From the NCBI GenBank assembly GCA_900112995.1, contig FONU01000004.1, positions 1-64,000 of the forward strand: DNA of 64,000 nt, in the 5' to 3' direction. Of this stretch, positions 36,706 through 45,082 are shown piece by piece. The position numbers and the translations under genes were made by a program. This DNA is from [Lactobacillus] rogosae. Its GTDB lineage: Bacteria; Bacillota; Clostridia; Lachnospirales; Lachnospiraceae. How positions within the stretch are numbered: the first letter of the stretch is position 1; every line of letters starts with the position of its first letter. The notes beneath the pieces were generated by a model. That model was not told the DNA's origin. It did no database searches and worked only from the letters and a program-made list of their open reading frames with translations.

Positions 36706-37452
36706 ATGAATAAAAGAATTTATCTTATTATCATATATATAATAACCGCTTTATGTATAATAGCTGGTATATTAGGAAATATATTTAATGCCGCACCATT
36801 CAACCGATTAACCGCTTCCTCTTCTGGAAACAATTGCGATTTCTACGAAGAATTAAAAGCATTTTCTAATATTACAATCGATGGCACTGTAGCTCATATC
36901 AATATTGTAAAAGACGATACTTACAGCTTCAAATATGAGGGCGGAGAGCGTTTTAAAGCTACTGCTGTTGTTAACGGCAGTACTCTTAATGTGACACAAT
37001 CTACAGAACATTTCCTTGGTAATATTAAAAATGCAGATTGTACAATAACAATAGGAATACCCGAAAATGCGTCTATAAGCGACCTGCATTTATCTTCTAA
37101 TGTAGGAAATGTTAAAATCGACTCTATAGATATTGGTTATTTAACAGCTTCATTAAATATGGGTAACTTTAAAGCTTCTAACAGCAATATTGAAAAGATT
37201 AACGCAGAGATTAATATGGGTAACTGCAAATTTGATAACTGCACATATAAGTCAGCAATTATTAATGTAGATATGGGTAATTTAACCATCCGTATGCCTG
37301 AGAATAAAGATTGTGGTTACGACCTTAGTGTAGATATGGGTAACATCACATTATATAATAATAAATGCTCCAACACATACACTAATAATCTTAGTTCCTC
37401 TACTCTGCTAAAAGCCACTGTAAATATGGGAAATATATCAATTAATAATTAG
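36706..37452 (+). CDS. DUF4097-type membrane-anchored beta-repeat protein
   Basis: A 248-residue protein with one N-terminal membrane helix (residues 5-28) and an external right-handed beta structure. A repeated NMGN/DMGN motif (residues about 155-246: NMGNFK, NMGNCKF, DMGNLTI, DMGNITLY, NMGNISI) marks successive turns, as in the DUF4097/LiaG-like adhesin family. It completes the PadR-HAAS-DUF4097 operon, a common envelope-stress-linked trio. AGGAG is six bases before the ATG. Confidence 0.85.
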   Translation: MNKRIYLIIIYIITALCIIAGILGNIFNAAPFNRLTASSSGNNCDFYEELKAFSNITIDGTVAHINIVKDDTYSFKYEGGERFKATAVVNGSTLNVTQSTEHFLGNIKNADCTITIGIPENASISDLHLSSNVGNVKIDSIDIGYLTASLNMGNFKASNSNIEKINAEINMGNCKFDNCTYKSAIINVDMGNLTIRMPENKDCGYDLSVDMGNITLYNNKCSNTYTNNLSSSTLLKATVNMGNISINN

Positions 37453-37456
37453 TAAT

Positions 37457-37545
37457 AAAAGCTGCCGTATGAAACATTTTATACAATATATAGAAGCTAT
37501 TGAACTCTATATACTGTAAAAATATGTCTTCTACGACAGCTTTTT
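37457..37545. terminator. Long nested terminator
   Basis: Outer arms AAAAGCTGCCGTA (37457-37469) and TACGACAGCTTTT (37532-37544) match at 12 of 13 positions. The 62-base interior holds a second hairpin (TATATAG...CTATATA). It separates the DUF4097 gene from the converging gene ending at 37605. Confidence 0.7.
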
Positions 37546-37604
37546 ATTAACTTCAATAATTATTGCCTAACAAATTGCCAGACGAATTTACTACAAAATG
37601 TCAA

Positions 37605-38582
37605 TTAGAAATTAAGGTCAATCTCAATTCCTTTAATATCTTCATTAACCATATTATTATTCTTCATAAGCTGCTCAACCTGCTGCTGTGCTTCTGATAA
37701 ATGGTCTACAGCCTGACTATTAATTGAATTATCAAGCTCAAGCTTGTCTGCCTGTTGTTCATTTTCAAGAAGCTCTTTCTCTTCCTGACGTTTCTTCTTG
37801 GCTTCATCAATCTGCTCTTGCTTCTTTTCCTTCTCTTCTTCTGCTTTCTTAGCTTCTTCCTGCTGTTCCTTCATATTATCATCTATATTCTGCTTACCTT
37901 CATTAACAAGCATACCAAATATATCTTTATCAGCAGCTTCAATAATACTGTCTGCCGCATCTCCTGCTTTTAACATATCCTGAGATTTAAGCTGCTCTAA
38001 CTTGGCATTATTGATAGACATAGTCTTATTCATTGCTTTAAGATCATTCTGGTCTATCTGAGACCTTATGGCATCTTTAGAACTGTTAATCATAAGGGCT
38101 TTCTTCTGATATTCTGTTAATGGCTCATTCTGCAATTCTTTTAATCTGTCAATTTCTTCTTTGCTAAACTTGTCATTAGATACACCATTTCTGTTATCCT
38201 GATATTTCTTTAATAATTCAAGATCCTTCTGCTCCTGTGACTCTGAATGTACGCCATATAATTCCTGCAAATCCTTCTGACTTTTATCTATATCTTTCAG
38301 CTTTGACTTTAAATCAGCATTAATATTAGCAATATCTGCTTTCTCTGACTCCATATCCTTAATACCCTGTGCTGCTTTATTATCCTTATCCCATGCATCT
38401 GAAATAAGCTTCATGGCCTGCTTTCTGGCAACCTTTCTTTTCTGGCTGATATTAAATTCCCTATCCGTCATATCGTTAAGATTACCTGCTGATATAGACT
38501 TAATATTCTTCTTAGCACCAGTCTTACTGTTCTTAATGCTAATATCTGAATTATTGACATTAATATTAATACTCAAAGCCAT
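37605..38582 (-). CDS. Coiled-coil protein, unknown function
   Basis: A 325-residue highly charged protein. An N-terminal segment (SININVNNSDISIKNSKTG) looks beta-rich; the rest is predicted helical, with a strong E/K/Q coiled coil at residues 230-285. There is no signal peptide or membrane helix. It follows the DUF6033 gene by 65 bases on the same strand, and both have the same E/K-rich composition, so they may work together. I cannot name the family. AAAGGGG precedes the ATG. Confidence 0.65.
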   Translation of the reverse strand: MALSININVNNSDISIKNSKTGAKKNIKSISAGNLNDMTDREFNISQKRKVARKQAMKLISDAWDKDNKAAQGIKDMESEKADIANINADLKSKLKDIDKSQKDLQELYGVHSESQEQKDLELLKKYQDNRNGVSNDKFSKEEIDRLKELQNEPLTEYQKKALMINSSKDAIRSQIDQNDLKAMNKTMSINNAKLEQLKSQDMLKAGDAADSIIEAADKDIFGMLVNEGKQNIDDNMKEQQEEAKKAEEEKEKKQEQIDEAKKKRQEEKELLENEQQADKLELDNSINSQAVDHLSEAQQQVEQLMKNNNMVNEDIKGIEIDLNF

Positions 38583-38647
38583 ACATAACCCCTTTCTCTA
38601 ATGAAAGAAATATATTTATCTTTCCATTGTACTTTTGCAATAATATT

Positions 38648-39502
38648 TTACACAGAATAATCGAACTGCTGACCTACCTTCTTTTCATCATCAGTCTTTA
38701 CATCATCGTTCATATACTTCTGTGTATATTCCTGTATCTTCTGTAACAATTCTTCCATAGAAGAAGCTGTTATAGTTACTGTATCCTCATCTTCCTCTAT
38801 TCCACTGTTATCATCTATCCTGCTGTCTTTCTTGTTCTCAAGACGTTCCTGTTCTTCCTTCTTCTTAGCTTTCTTTGCTTCTGCCTTTTTAGCTTCTTTT
38901 TTCTGTTCAGCTTTCTTGGCTATCCTTTCTTTCTGTGCTGCCCCTGACTTCTTAAGTACAGCAAAAAATGAAGCTGTTCCACCATCATTTACCTGCATAC
39001 CGTAACCCTTAACATTAGCTCCAGTTGCGGCAATGCTCTGTCCTAGCTGTGAAAGACCACTTGCGGCATTGGCAATTATTCCTTCATACTGCTTGCGGTA
39101 ATTCTCATCTTCAGCCATTCGCTCAATTTTATCCTCATCAATAAGAACAACCATATTATTAGCATTGGCATAGTTTGAAGCCTGTGCCTTTGCATATTCT
39201 TTCTGGTCCTCACTTACCAGAATAAAATTCATATTAGAATATTTCTTCTTGAGCTGGTCATAATACTTAGATGCCTTCTCACTTAATCTTGGATTGCCAA
39301 TTGTCTGTCCATTTACAGCAACTTTTCCGTCTGCCTTTGTGTTATTAACTGTCGAAGTATCCTTAATAGATGCTGTGTCGCTTGTCTTCGCAGTATTGCT
39401 ACCTGCATCACTCTTAGTTTTTACCTTTGAAGTGCCTGTACTGCTGTAAACATAATTCTCTGCTATTGAAGGATAACTTCCATTGTAAATTGTATTACTC
39501 AT
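38648..39502 (-). CDS. DUF6033-like protein
   Basis: A 284-residue protein with a Ser/Thr-rich N-terminus (residues 15-70), a folded centre (LSEKASKYYDQLKKKYSNMN, FILVSEDQKEYAKAQA, NNMVVLIDEDKIERMAEDE), and a Lys/Glu-rich helix at about 195-225. The central block is what I recognise as DUF6033, a family of Lachnospiraceae proteins of unknown function. AAGGAGGA lies six bases before the ATG at 39502; the GTG two codons earlier overlaps it. It is likely cotranscribed with the coiled-coil gene downstream. Confidence 0.65.
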   Translation of the reverse strand: MSNTIYNGSYPSIAENYVYSSTGTSKVKTKSDAGSNTAKTSDTASIKDTSTVNNTKADGKVAVNGQTIGNPRLSEKASKYYDQLKKKYSNMNFILVSEDQKEYAKAQASNYANANNMVVLIDEDKIERMAEDENYRKQYEGIIANAASGLSQLGQSIAATGANVKGYGMQVNDGGTASFFAVLKKSGAAQKERIAKKAEQKKEAKKAEAKKAKKKEEQERLENKKDSRIDDNSGIEEDEDTVTITASSMEELLQKIQEYTQKYMNDDVKTDDEKKVGQQFDYSV

Positions 39503-39666
39503 ATCCACTCCTCCTTGAATGAAAAATCAATCTGTCAAAATCCGTTCTGACATTATTTACATACAATATATCGGCAAAATACTACAAAGTATAACAGTAC
39601 TTATAAATATTTATATTATAAAATATTCCATCTTAATTTAAGCTTAATATAATCGCAATTCCTTAT

Positions 39667-39712
39667 AAAAAACGCACCTATCCAGACATTACTGTCTGAA
39701 TAAATGCGGATT
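39667..39712 (-). terminator. Terminator after flavin reductase gene
   Basis: On the minus strand, CGCAT...GTGCG arms enclose an inner ATTCAGACA/TGTCTGGAT hairpin and are followed by TTTTTT. It lies about 50 bases past the stop at 39760. Confidence 0.7.
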
Positions 39713-39759
39713 TCACATACTAATATTCTGTTAATTGATTACTTAACACTTATTTTGAA

Positions 39760-40320
39760 TTATTTGATAGCTTTTCCATCAGAAAATGCGTTACCAACCT
39801 TTTCACCAAGTACATAATATTCATTATTAAATGGGTCAAATGTAATTGGTGCAACCTTAGCAACATCTACTTTACCATCTGTAAGTGTAGCTTCATCAAC
39901 GCTTACATTAACTATCTGTCCTACAAGTCTGCATATATTCTCATCATAGCTTTTGACCTTACATTCAACACATACTGCAAGTTCATTGATAACTGGTGCA
40001 TTGACATTCTCACTCTTAGTTGTTGTAAAACCGGCCTTTGAAAGCTTGTCAGGAACTGTATTAGCTGACACAATACCTACATAATCGCACTCTGCGACAT
40101 GCTTGGCATCTGCCATACTTACTGTAAAAGCACCTGTCTTTAATAAATTCTTAACTGTCTTATGTCCTGCACTAAGGCAAAGAGATAACTCATCACCTTC
40201 GCTTATTCCACCCCATGCTGCGTTCATAGCATCTGCATTACCATTCTCATCATATGTTGCAATAATAAATACAGGCTGTGGATAAGTTAATGGCTTTGCT
40301 CCAAAATTCTTTCTTGACAT
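39760..40320 (-). CDS. Flavin reductase-like protein (flavoredoxin type)
   Basis: A 186-residue FMN-binding split-barrel protein. It begins KNFGAKPLTYPQPVFIIATY and continues with NADAMNAAWGGI and LCLSAGHKTVKNL, the usual signature of the flavoredoxin/FlaRed group that binds FMN and moves electrons. It is complete and of normal length. AAAGGAG precedes the ATG by about ten bases. It stands as a single gene with its own terminator. Confidence 0.9.
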   Translation of the reverse strand: MSRKNFGAKPLTYPQPVFIIATYDENGNADAMNAAWGGISEGDELSLCLSAGHKTVKNLLKTGAFTVSMADAKHVAECDYVGIVSANTVPDKLSKAGFTTTKSENVNAPVINELAVCVECKVKSYDENICRLVGQIVNVSVDEATLTDGKVDVAKVAPITFDPFNNEYYVLGEKVGNAFSDGKAIK

Positions 40321-40393
40321 AATATATATTCTCCTTTCGGTTCAATAAATTTATAATATATCTGATAACTGCAAAATAATATTTTACAGATAA

Positions 40394-41254
40394 TCATCTT
40401 TGTGTTCTTTTTGAAATAACCGGGCATTCAATATCTGTATCCTCAGGATGAATCTTATCTTTTTCCATAATAAGTTCGCCAATTTCATCTGCCCTTATAA
40501 TTCCTCTTGATGGGTTCATAACACTATCAATTTTTCCATTAACCTGCACATCTACATTAGAATATTCAAACGCAAGTGTAGTATTAATCAATGTACAATT
40601 CTTCATAACAAGATTATCTATATAACACATACCTTGAAGGCTTTCTATTGTACAGTTAATAAGTGTAAGATTTTTAGAATTCCAGCCAAGGTACTCTCCT
40701 GATATAAATGAGTCATATACTGTGACATTATTCGTGTTCCAGAACGCATCTTTTGACAGAAGCTTGGCATTATGGATTTCTACATTTTCAGCACCATCAA
40801 ATGGATAATTACCAGCAAGCTGGAAATCCAATATCTTCATATTATGGCTGTTCATTGCAAAATAATCACCTTTGGCACTGACCTTCTGCATTGTAACATC
40901 ATCGCAGTTCCACAGTGTCTCAGCCGCATTAGGCATAACCACATTCGACAATGTAATATTCTTACATCTTCTAAAATTCTTAGGAGCTTCAATTAAGGTA
41001 TCTTTAATCAGCAGATTATCTGTATACCATACTCCAGCCCTTGCCATCTCTGCCCACGAACAGTTATTAGCAACTACATCTTTGCAGTACCATAATGGGT
41101 ATTTCCATTGGAAGCTGCTGTTATTAAGTTCAATATTGTCCGATTCTTTCAATGGTGATTCGCCCTCGCCAAATATTGTATTATTAATTTTAATATCTTC
41201 ACTATTAAACAATGAGCGTTCCCCAGTGAAATAACCATTATTTATCTCTTTCAT
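40394..41254 (-). CDS. DUF3737 family protein (beta-helix)
   Basis: A 286-residue cytoplasmic protein built from short repeating beta segments (NLLIKDTLIEAP, NITLSNVVMPNA, NMKILDFQLAGN, NVEIHNAKLLSK, NLTLINCTIESL), which predicts a right-handed parallel beta-helix. The opening NGYFTGERSLFNSEDIKI is characteristic of DUF3737, a widespread Firmicutes and Bacteroides family of unknown function. GGAG lies six bases before the ATG. Confidence 0.85.
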   Translation of the reverse strand: MKEINNGYFTGERSLFNSEDIKINNTIFGEGESPLKESDNIELNNSSFQWKYPLWYCKDVVANNCSWAEMARAGVWYTDNLLIKDTLIEAPKNFRRCKNITLSNVVMPNAAETLWNCDDVTMQKVSAKGDYFAMNSHNMKILDFQLAGNYPFDGAENVEIHNAKLLSKDAFWNTNNVTVYDSFISGEYLGWNSKNLTLINCTIESLQGMCYIDNLVMKNCTLINTTLAFEYSNVDVQVNGKIDSVMNPSRGIIRADEIGELIMEKDKIHPEDTDIECPVISKRTQR

Positions 41255-41415
41255 AATTTACTCCAATTCCTATCTTTTTAACTTAAGTTGAATATATATT
41301 ATATTTTAACACATATATTTACCAACCAGTCTGATATGTTTATTAAATTATAATAAAATTATAAGAATATACCTGTGTAAATCCATTGAACAACTTGGAA
41401 TCCCATCCTGACTTA

Positions 41416-42051
41416 CTATTCCTCATCATCAGCTATCAGCTCCATTCCAAGCCCATTAACCCAGTTCTTAATTTCTTCATCACCAGCATTATCAGAAAGC
41501 TTACCACCAGTAAGCCATACCGTATTATCCATAAGCTCGTCCGCACTTGATACACCATTAATAATATCCTGTGCCACATCATATATTACAACGATTGTCT
41601 TACCATCAAGATTAGCTTTGCCGGCAAATTCCTTTATATCATCCGATACTCTGTAATCATCAGATGTCGGATTAACAAATAAAGTATTGTACTGGCTGAT
41701 ATTAATATTGCTAACATCATCTGGCATATCAATAAGGTCAGCATCAACAATTTCAGCAAGCTCGCTCATAACTGTACTTTCCTTGTCCATATTAATCACA
41801 GCAATCTTTTTATCTGAACCTTCACCTGCATACTGAAATGTACAATTACTATCTGTGCAATAAGTCTTATATGCCACCTGACTTCCGCCAGCTTTCTGAC
41901 TGTCATACACAACATTCTGTCCATTATATAATGCTGTCTTTGTACCAGCCAGCAAATGCTGTGGTCCATTATTAAAAAGACTGAATGCCGCAATTACACT
42001 CATACAGGTTGTTATAATAAGTAACATTTTTCCACCCGGTTTATTTGCCAT
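41416..42051 (-). CDS. Secreted or membrane-anchored flavodoxin-like protein
   Basis: A 211-residue protein with an N-terminal membrane helix (about residues 8-27). The remainder follows the order of flavodoxin-like lipoproteins: ELAEIVDADLIDMPD, YNTLFVNPTSDDY, LDGKTIVVIYD and a C-terminal WLTGGKLSDNAGDEEIKNWV. However, the FMN phosphate-binding T/S-x-T-GNT loop and the usual aromatic GYPIWW segment are missing, so flavin binding is doubtful. Its ATG overlaps the short MerR-like frame upstream. Function unknown. Confidence 0.6.
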   Translation of the reverse strand: MANKPGGKMLLIITTCMSVIAAFSLFNNGPQHLLAGTKTALYNGQNVVYDSQKAGGSQVAYKTYCTDSNCTFQYAGEGSDKKIAVINMDKESTVMSELAEIVDADLIDMPDDVSNINISQYNTLFVNPTSDDYRVSDDIKEFAGKANLDGKTIVVIYDVAQDIINGVSSADELMDNTVWLTGGKLSDNAGDEEIKNWVNGLGMELIADDEE

Positions 42052-42190
42052 TTCTTACTCTCCTTTTAACCCCAATAAATATTAATAACAATTCTGCTTT
42101 AACAGAACCTCTGCACCACTCCCAGCTTTCATACAGCTTAAGAATATGTATAGTAATATTATAGCGTTCTCCTGCCTCATTAATTGTCAT
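42041..42190 (-). pseudogene. Short MerR-type helix-turn-helix fragment
   Basis: A 49-codon frame starting MTINEAGERYNITIHILKLY, the first half of a MerR winged helix of the type common in Lachnospiraceae. After WCRG the sequence no longer fits: the wing and the dimerisation coil are missing and the frame ends in KRRVRNGK. The best ribosome site (GAGG) is 13 bases away from the ATG, too far for strong use. It overlaps the next gene by 11 bases. Most likely a decayed regulator; a functional micro-protein cannot be excluded. Confidence 0.45.
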
Positions 42191-42422
42191 ATTCTTGCCA
42201 TAACCTCTTAATTTAATTGTAATTATTACTATATCTGCTGCATTACATTTTGTATCCAATTGAATATTAATCCTTGAAGCTCACTCCAAGTCAATACAAC
42301 ATCTGTTACAATTCCATAATTTATTGTTCCTAATTATTTAAAATGTGTTATTATAAAACATATGTGACTATCAATTATAACTGTCCATATTATAAATATA
42401 TAATTACACAGGAGATTACAAT

Positions 42423-43913
42423 ATGCCAGTATTTGATTTTAAGAATGCTTCAAAAGAATCATCTTTTGAATGTACCTATACAACATTTTCATCTGACAAT
42501 AAGACAGCTTCACCAGAACACCCTATATTCGTTCTTGATAACAGTGAACATAACTGGGCTGCAGAAACTATCGGAATGTTTGCCAATCCATACAAAAAGA
42601 CTGCATTTGAATTCCAGACAGATGACGGCAATATCTTAAGCAATATTATTAAGGTAGATGCAAGATTTACAAGCCTTATCAAATGGCTTGGTGAGAACCG
42701 CATTAAGGTTAAGCTTTCAGGTAAGAATGTAGAAGATGGTTATGCTGTATACAGAATAAGAGAGATTGCTTTTAACAACAGCCAGAAATTATCATCTGAA
42801 GACGGATTTTTACAGTATATGATAGAACGTCTTTTAGACAGTAGTATCGTGGCTCAGGATATTCCTGATGACGAATTAGACGAGTCAGGCGACAGTATGA
42901 AGCTTACAAGTATTACAAGCATTTCTGATTTCCTTAACTGTGCCGGAATAACTCTTCCTGATAACATAAGATTATGGGCTAGAAGAAATCTTGCAGTTGC
43001 TCGTTCAAGCGAGGTAACTCCTGAGGAGAAACGTCACGCACAGAGAGCTCTTTCAATAATGCTTAACATACAGTGGAAAAGCAACTATTTTGAATCAATC
43101 GATCCTGTTGAGGCAAGACGTATTCTTGATGAAGAACTCTTTGGTATGGAATCTGTTAAGCAGAGAATTATTGAAACTGTAATTCAGATTAACCGTACAC
43201 ATACACTTCCTTCATATGGAATTCTTCTTGTAGGTCCTGCTGGTACTGGTAAATCGCAGATTGCTTACCTTGTTGCAAAAATCCTTAAAATGCCTTGGAC
43301 AACTCTTGATATGAGTTCTATCAATGATGCCGAACAGCTTACAGGAAGTTCAAGAATATACTCTAATGCCAAGCCTGGTATTATTATGGAAGCATTTAAC
43401 AACGCTGGTGAATCTAATCTTGTATTCATAATCAACGAGCTTGATAAGGCAACTTCAAGCAACGGCAATGCGAACCCTGCCGATGTATTACTTACACTGC
43501 TTGATAACCTTGGATTTACAGATAATTATATGGAATGTCTTATTCCTACATCTGGTGTATATCCAATTGCAACTGCTAACTACAAGGAACAGATTAGTGC
43601 TCCATTGCTTTCAAGATTTGCAGTTATTGATATTCCAGATTACTCCAGAGAAGAAAAGAAGACTATATTTAAGCAGTTCTCTCTTCCTAAGGTATTAAAG
43701 AAGATTGGTCTTCACGAGAATGAATGTACTATACTTGATGAAGGACTTGATGTTGTACTTGATATATTCAAAGACACAACAGGTATCCGTGACCTTGAAC
43801 AGGCTGCTGAACACCTTGCCGCACACGCACTCTATTTAATAGAAGTTGACCACGTTAAAGAGGTTGTATACAACGCAGATATGGTTAAGGAATTATTCTC
43901 TACACACCACTAA
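42423..43913 (+). CDS. AAA+ ATPase, Lon-like core without protease domain
   Basis: A 496-residue protein. Residues 1-225 are an unrecognised N-terminal region. Residues 230-490 form an AAA+ module close to Lon: FGMESVKQRIIE before Walker A GPAGTGKS (271-278), LVFIINELDK at Walker B (333-342), the sensor-1 block IATANY and the Arg finger in APLLSRF. The Walker B Asp is replaced by Asn338, while the catalytic Glu339 is kept. Neither the Lon substrate-binding N-domain nor the Ser-Lys protease domain is present. It may be a remodelling chaperone. AGGAG is eight bases before the ATG, and a terminator follows. Confidence 0.8.
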   Translation: MPVFDFKNASKESSFECTYTTFSSDNKTASPEHPIFVLDNSEHNWAAETIGMFANPYKKTAFEFQTDDGNILSNIIKVDARFTSLIKWLGENRIKVKLSGKNVEDGYAVYRIREIAFNNSQKLSSEDGFLQYMIERLLDSSIVAQDIPDDELDESGDSMKLTSITSISDFLNCAGITLPDNIRLWARRNLAVARSSEVTPEEKRHAQRALSIMLNIQWKSNYFESIDPVEARRILDEELFGMESVKQRIIETVIQINRTHTLPSYGILLVGPAGTGKSQIAYLVAKILKMPWTTLDMSSINDAEQLTGSSRIYSNAKPGIIMEAFNNAGESNLVFIINELDKATSSNGNANPADVLLTLLDNLGFTDNYMECLIPTSGVYPIATANYKEQISAPLLSRFAVIDIPDYSREEKKTIFKQFSLPKVLKKIGLHENECTILDEGLDVVLDIFKDTTGIRDLEQAAEHLAAHALYLIEVDHVKEVVYNADMVKELFSTHH

Positions 43914-43928
43914 TAAACTGCTGTTATG

Positions 43929-43966
43929 AAATGCGTGACATAGATATTAACTATGCCACGCATTTT
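43929..43966 (+). terminator. Terminator after AAA+ gene
   Basis: AAATGCGTG and CACGCATTT arms with an inner CATAG/CTATG pair and a seven-base loop, then TATTATAT. Confidence 0.75.
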
Positions 43967-44071
43967 ATTATATCAACTATAAATTATAACCAGTAAATCC
44001 ACTAGTTTATCACTTGTATTTTTTTACTTTTATTTTTTATCACTTATAACTTTTATTATTTTTATTTTTTA

Positions 44072-45049
44072 TCATTTATACTTTGATACATTAGTTGAAT
44101 CTACCTTTTCAAATGGTACCCATACATATAATCCGTCATCTGATATTCCTTCAATGCCACTCGTACTGCTTCCTGTTCCGAGTGCTATAGCTGCTTCTAT
44201 AAGCCTCTTTCCCTGTCCGTCAGCAGACTGGTATACTGTAAATGACATTGTTCCTGCTTCTATTGCCTTACAGCCATCGCTTGTCGCATCAATACCAAGA
44301 ATTAATATATTACTCTTTCCTGCTTTACGACACGCATCTACTATACCAAGTGCCATAGTATCATTGTTACATATAACAACATCACATTTCTGGTTAGTCT
44401 TTAAGAATATATTAAACATTTCCTCTGCTTTTGACTGCTCCCAGTCAGCGTGGTCTTCAAATACATAATTAATCTTCTTTCCAGAAGCGTTAAGTATCTC
44501 TTTAACAGCTTTAGTTCTTCCCTTAGTTGCTGAATGGCTTGATGGTCCTTTAATTATAGCAACATTAATCTCTGATGATGATTTTAACTTATCAAGCACA
44601 TATTCTGCCTGAAACTGTCCTGCTGTGTACTCATCTGAGCCAACATACATATACTTGCCAGCTTTAAGTCTTGATTCATCTGGTGATACATTAAAGAATA
44701 CAATAGGAATATCTCCTGCGAGAGCTTCAAGCTCTAATGAAGTATCCTTATCTACCATATTACAAAGAATTACATCATAATTCTCTGAAACGGCTTTCTT
44801 AATATGCTCAACCTGCTTTTCAATTGAATTATTGGCATCTAATATATCAAGCTGTGCATTATTCTCCTGTGCTGTTTCCTTTGCTTTATTAACTAACTGT
44901 GTTCTAAATGTATCAGCCTGTGCCAGTGTCATTAACATTTTTACACTGCTCTTACTGCCTGTTGAAGATGTATTAGTACCAGTGCCACAGCCGGCAACAC
45001 CTAATACAAGCATTACCAGACATATTAATAAACATAACCTTTTCTTCAT
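44072..45049 (-). CDS. Sugar-binding lipoprotein (periplasmic-binding-protein type I)
   Basis: A 325-residue lipoprotein: signal [21 protein letters not shown] with the lipobox Cys at residue 21 and a Ser/Thr-rich linker. The body is an RbsB/MglB-like fold: [60 protein letters not shown]. No permease or ATPase gene is nearby. Instead the chemoreceptor at 45083 ends 33 bases upstream of its ATG, in the same direction. A role as a sensor subunit for taxis, as for ribose- or galactose-binding protein, is the simplest reading, but import with a distant transporter is also possible. Confidence 0.88.
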   Translation of the reverse strand: MKKRLCLLICLVMLVLGVAGCGTGTNTSSTGSKSSVKMLMTLAQADTFRTQLVNKAKETAQENNAQLDILDANNSIEKQVEHIKKAVSENYDVILCNMVDKDTSLELEALAGDIPIVFFNVSPDESRLKAGKYMYVGSDEYTAGQFQAEYVLDKLKSSSEINVAIIKGPSSHSATKGRTKAVKEILNASGKKINYVFEDHADWEQSKAEEMFNIFLKTNQKCDVVICNNDTMALGIVDACRKAGKSNILILGIDATSDGCKAIEAGTMSFTVYQSADGQGKRLIEAAIALGTGSSTSGIEGISDDGLYVWVPFEKVDSTNVSKYK

Positions 45050-45082
45050 TCTATAACCTCTTTTCCAGATATTTTATCTTCT

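Noticed and set aside
38860-38920. Simple-sequence TTCTT repeat region
   Set aside because: It is just the codon pattern of a Lys/Glu-rich helix in the DUF6033 protein, not a DNA repeat array.
42423-43913. Annotation as Lon protease
   Set aside because: Only the AAA+ core is Lon-like; the Ser-Lys protease domain and the Lon N-domain are absent, and the protein ends soon after the AAA+ lid.
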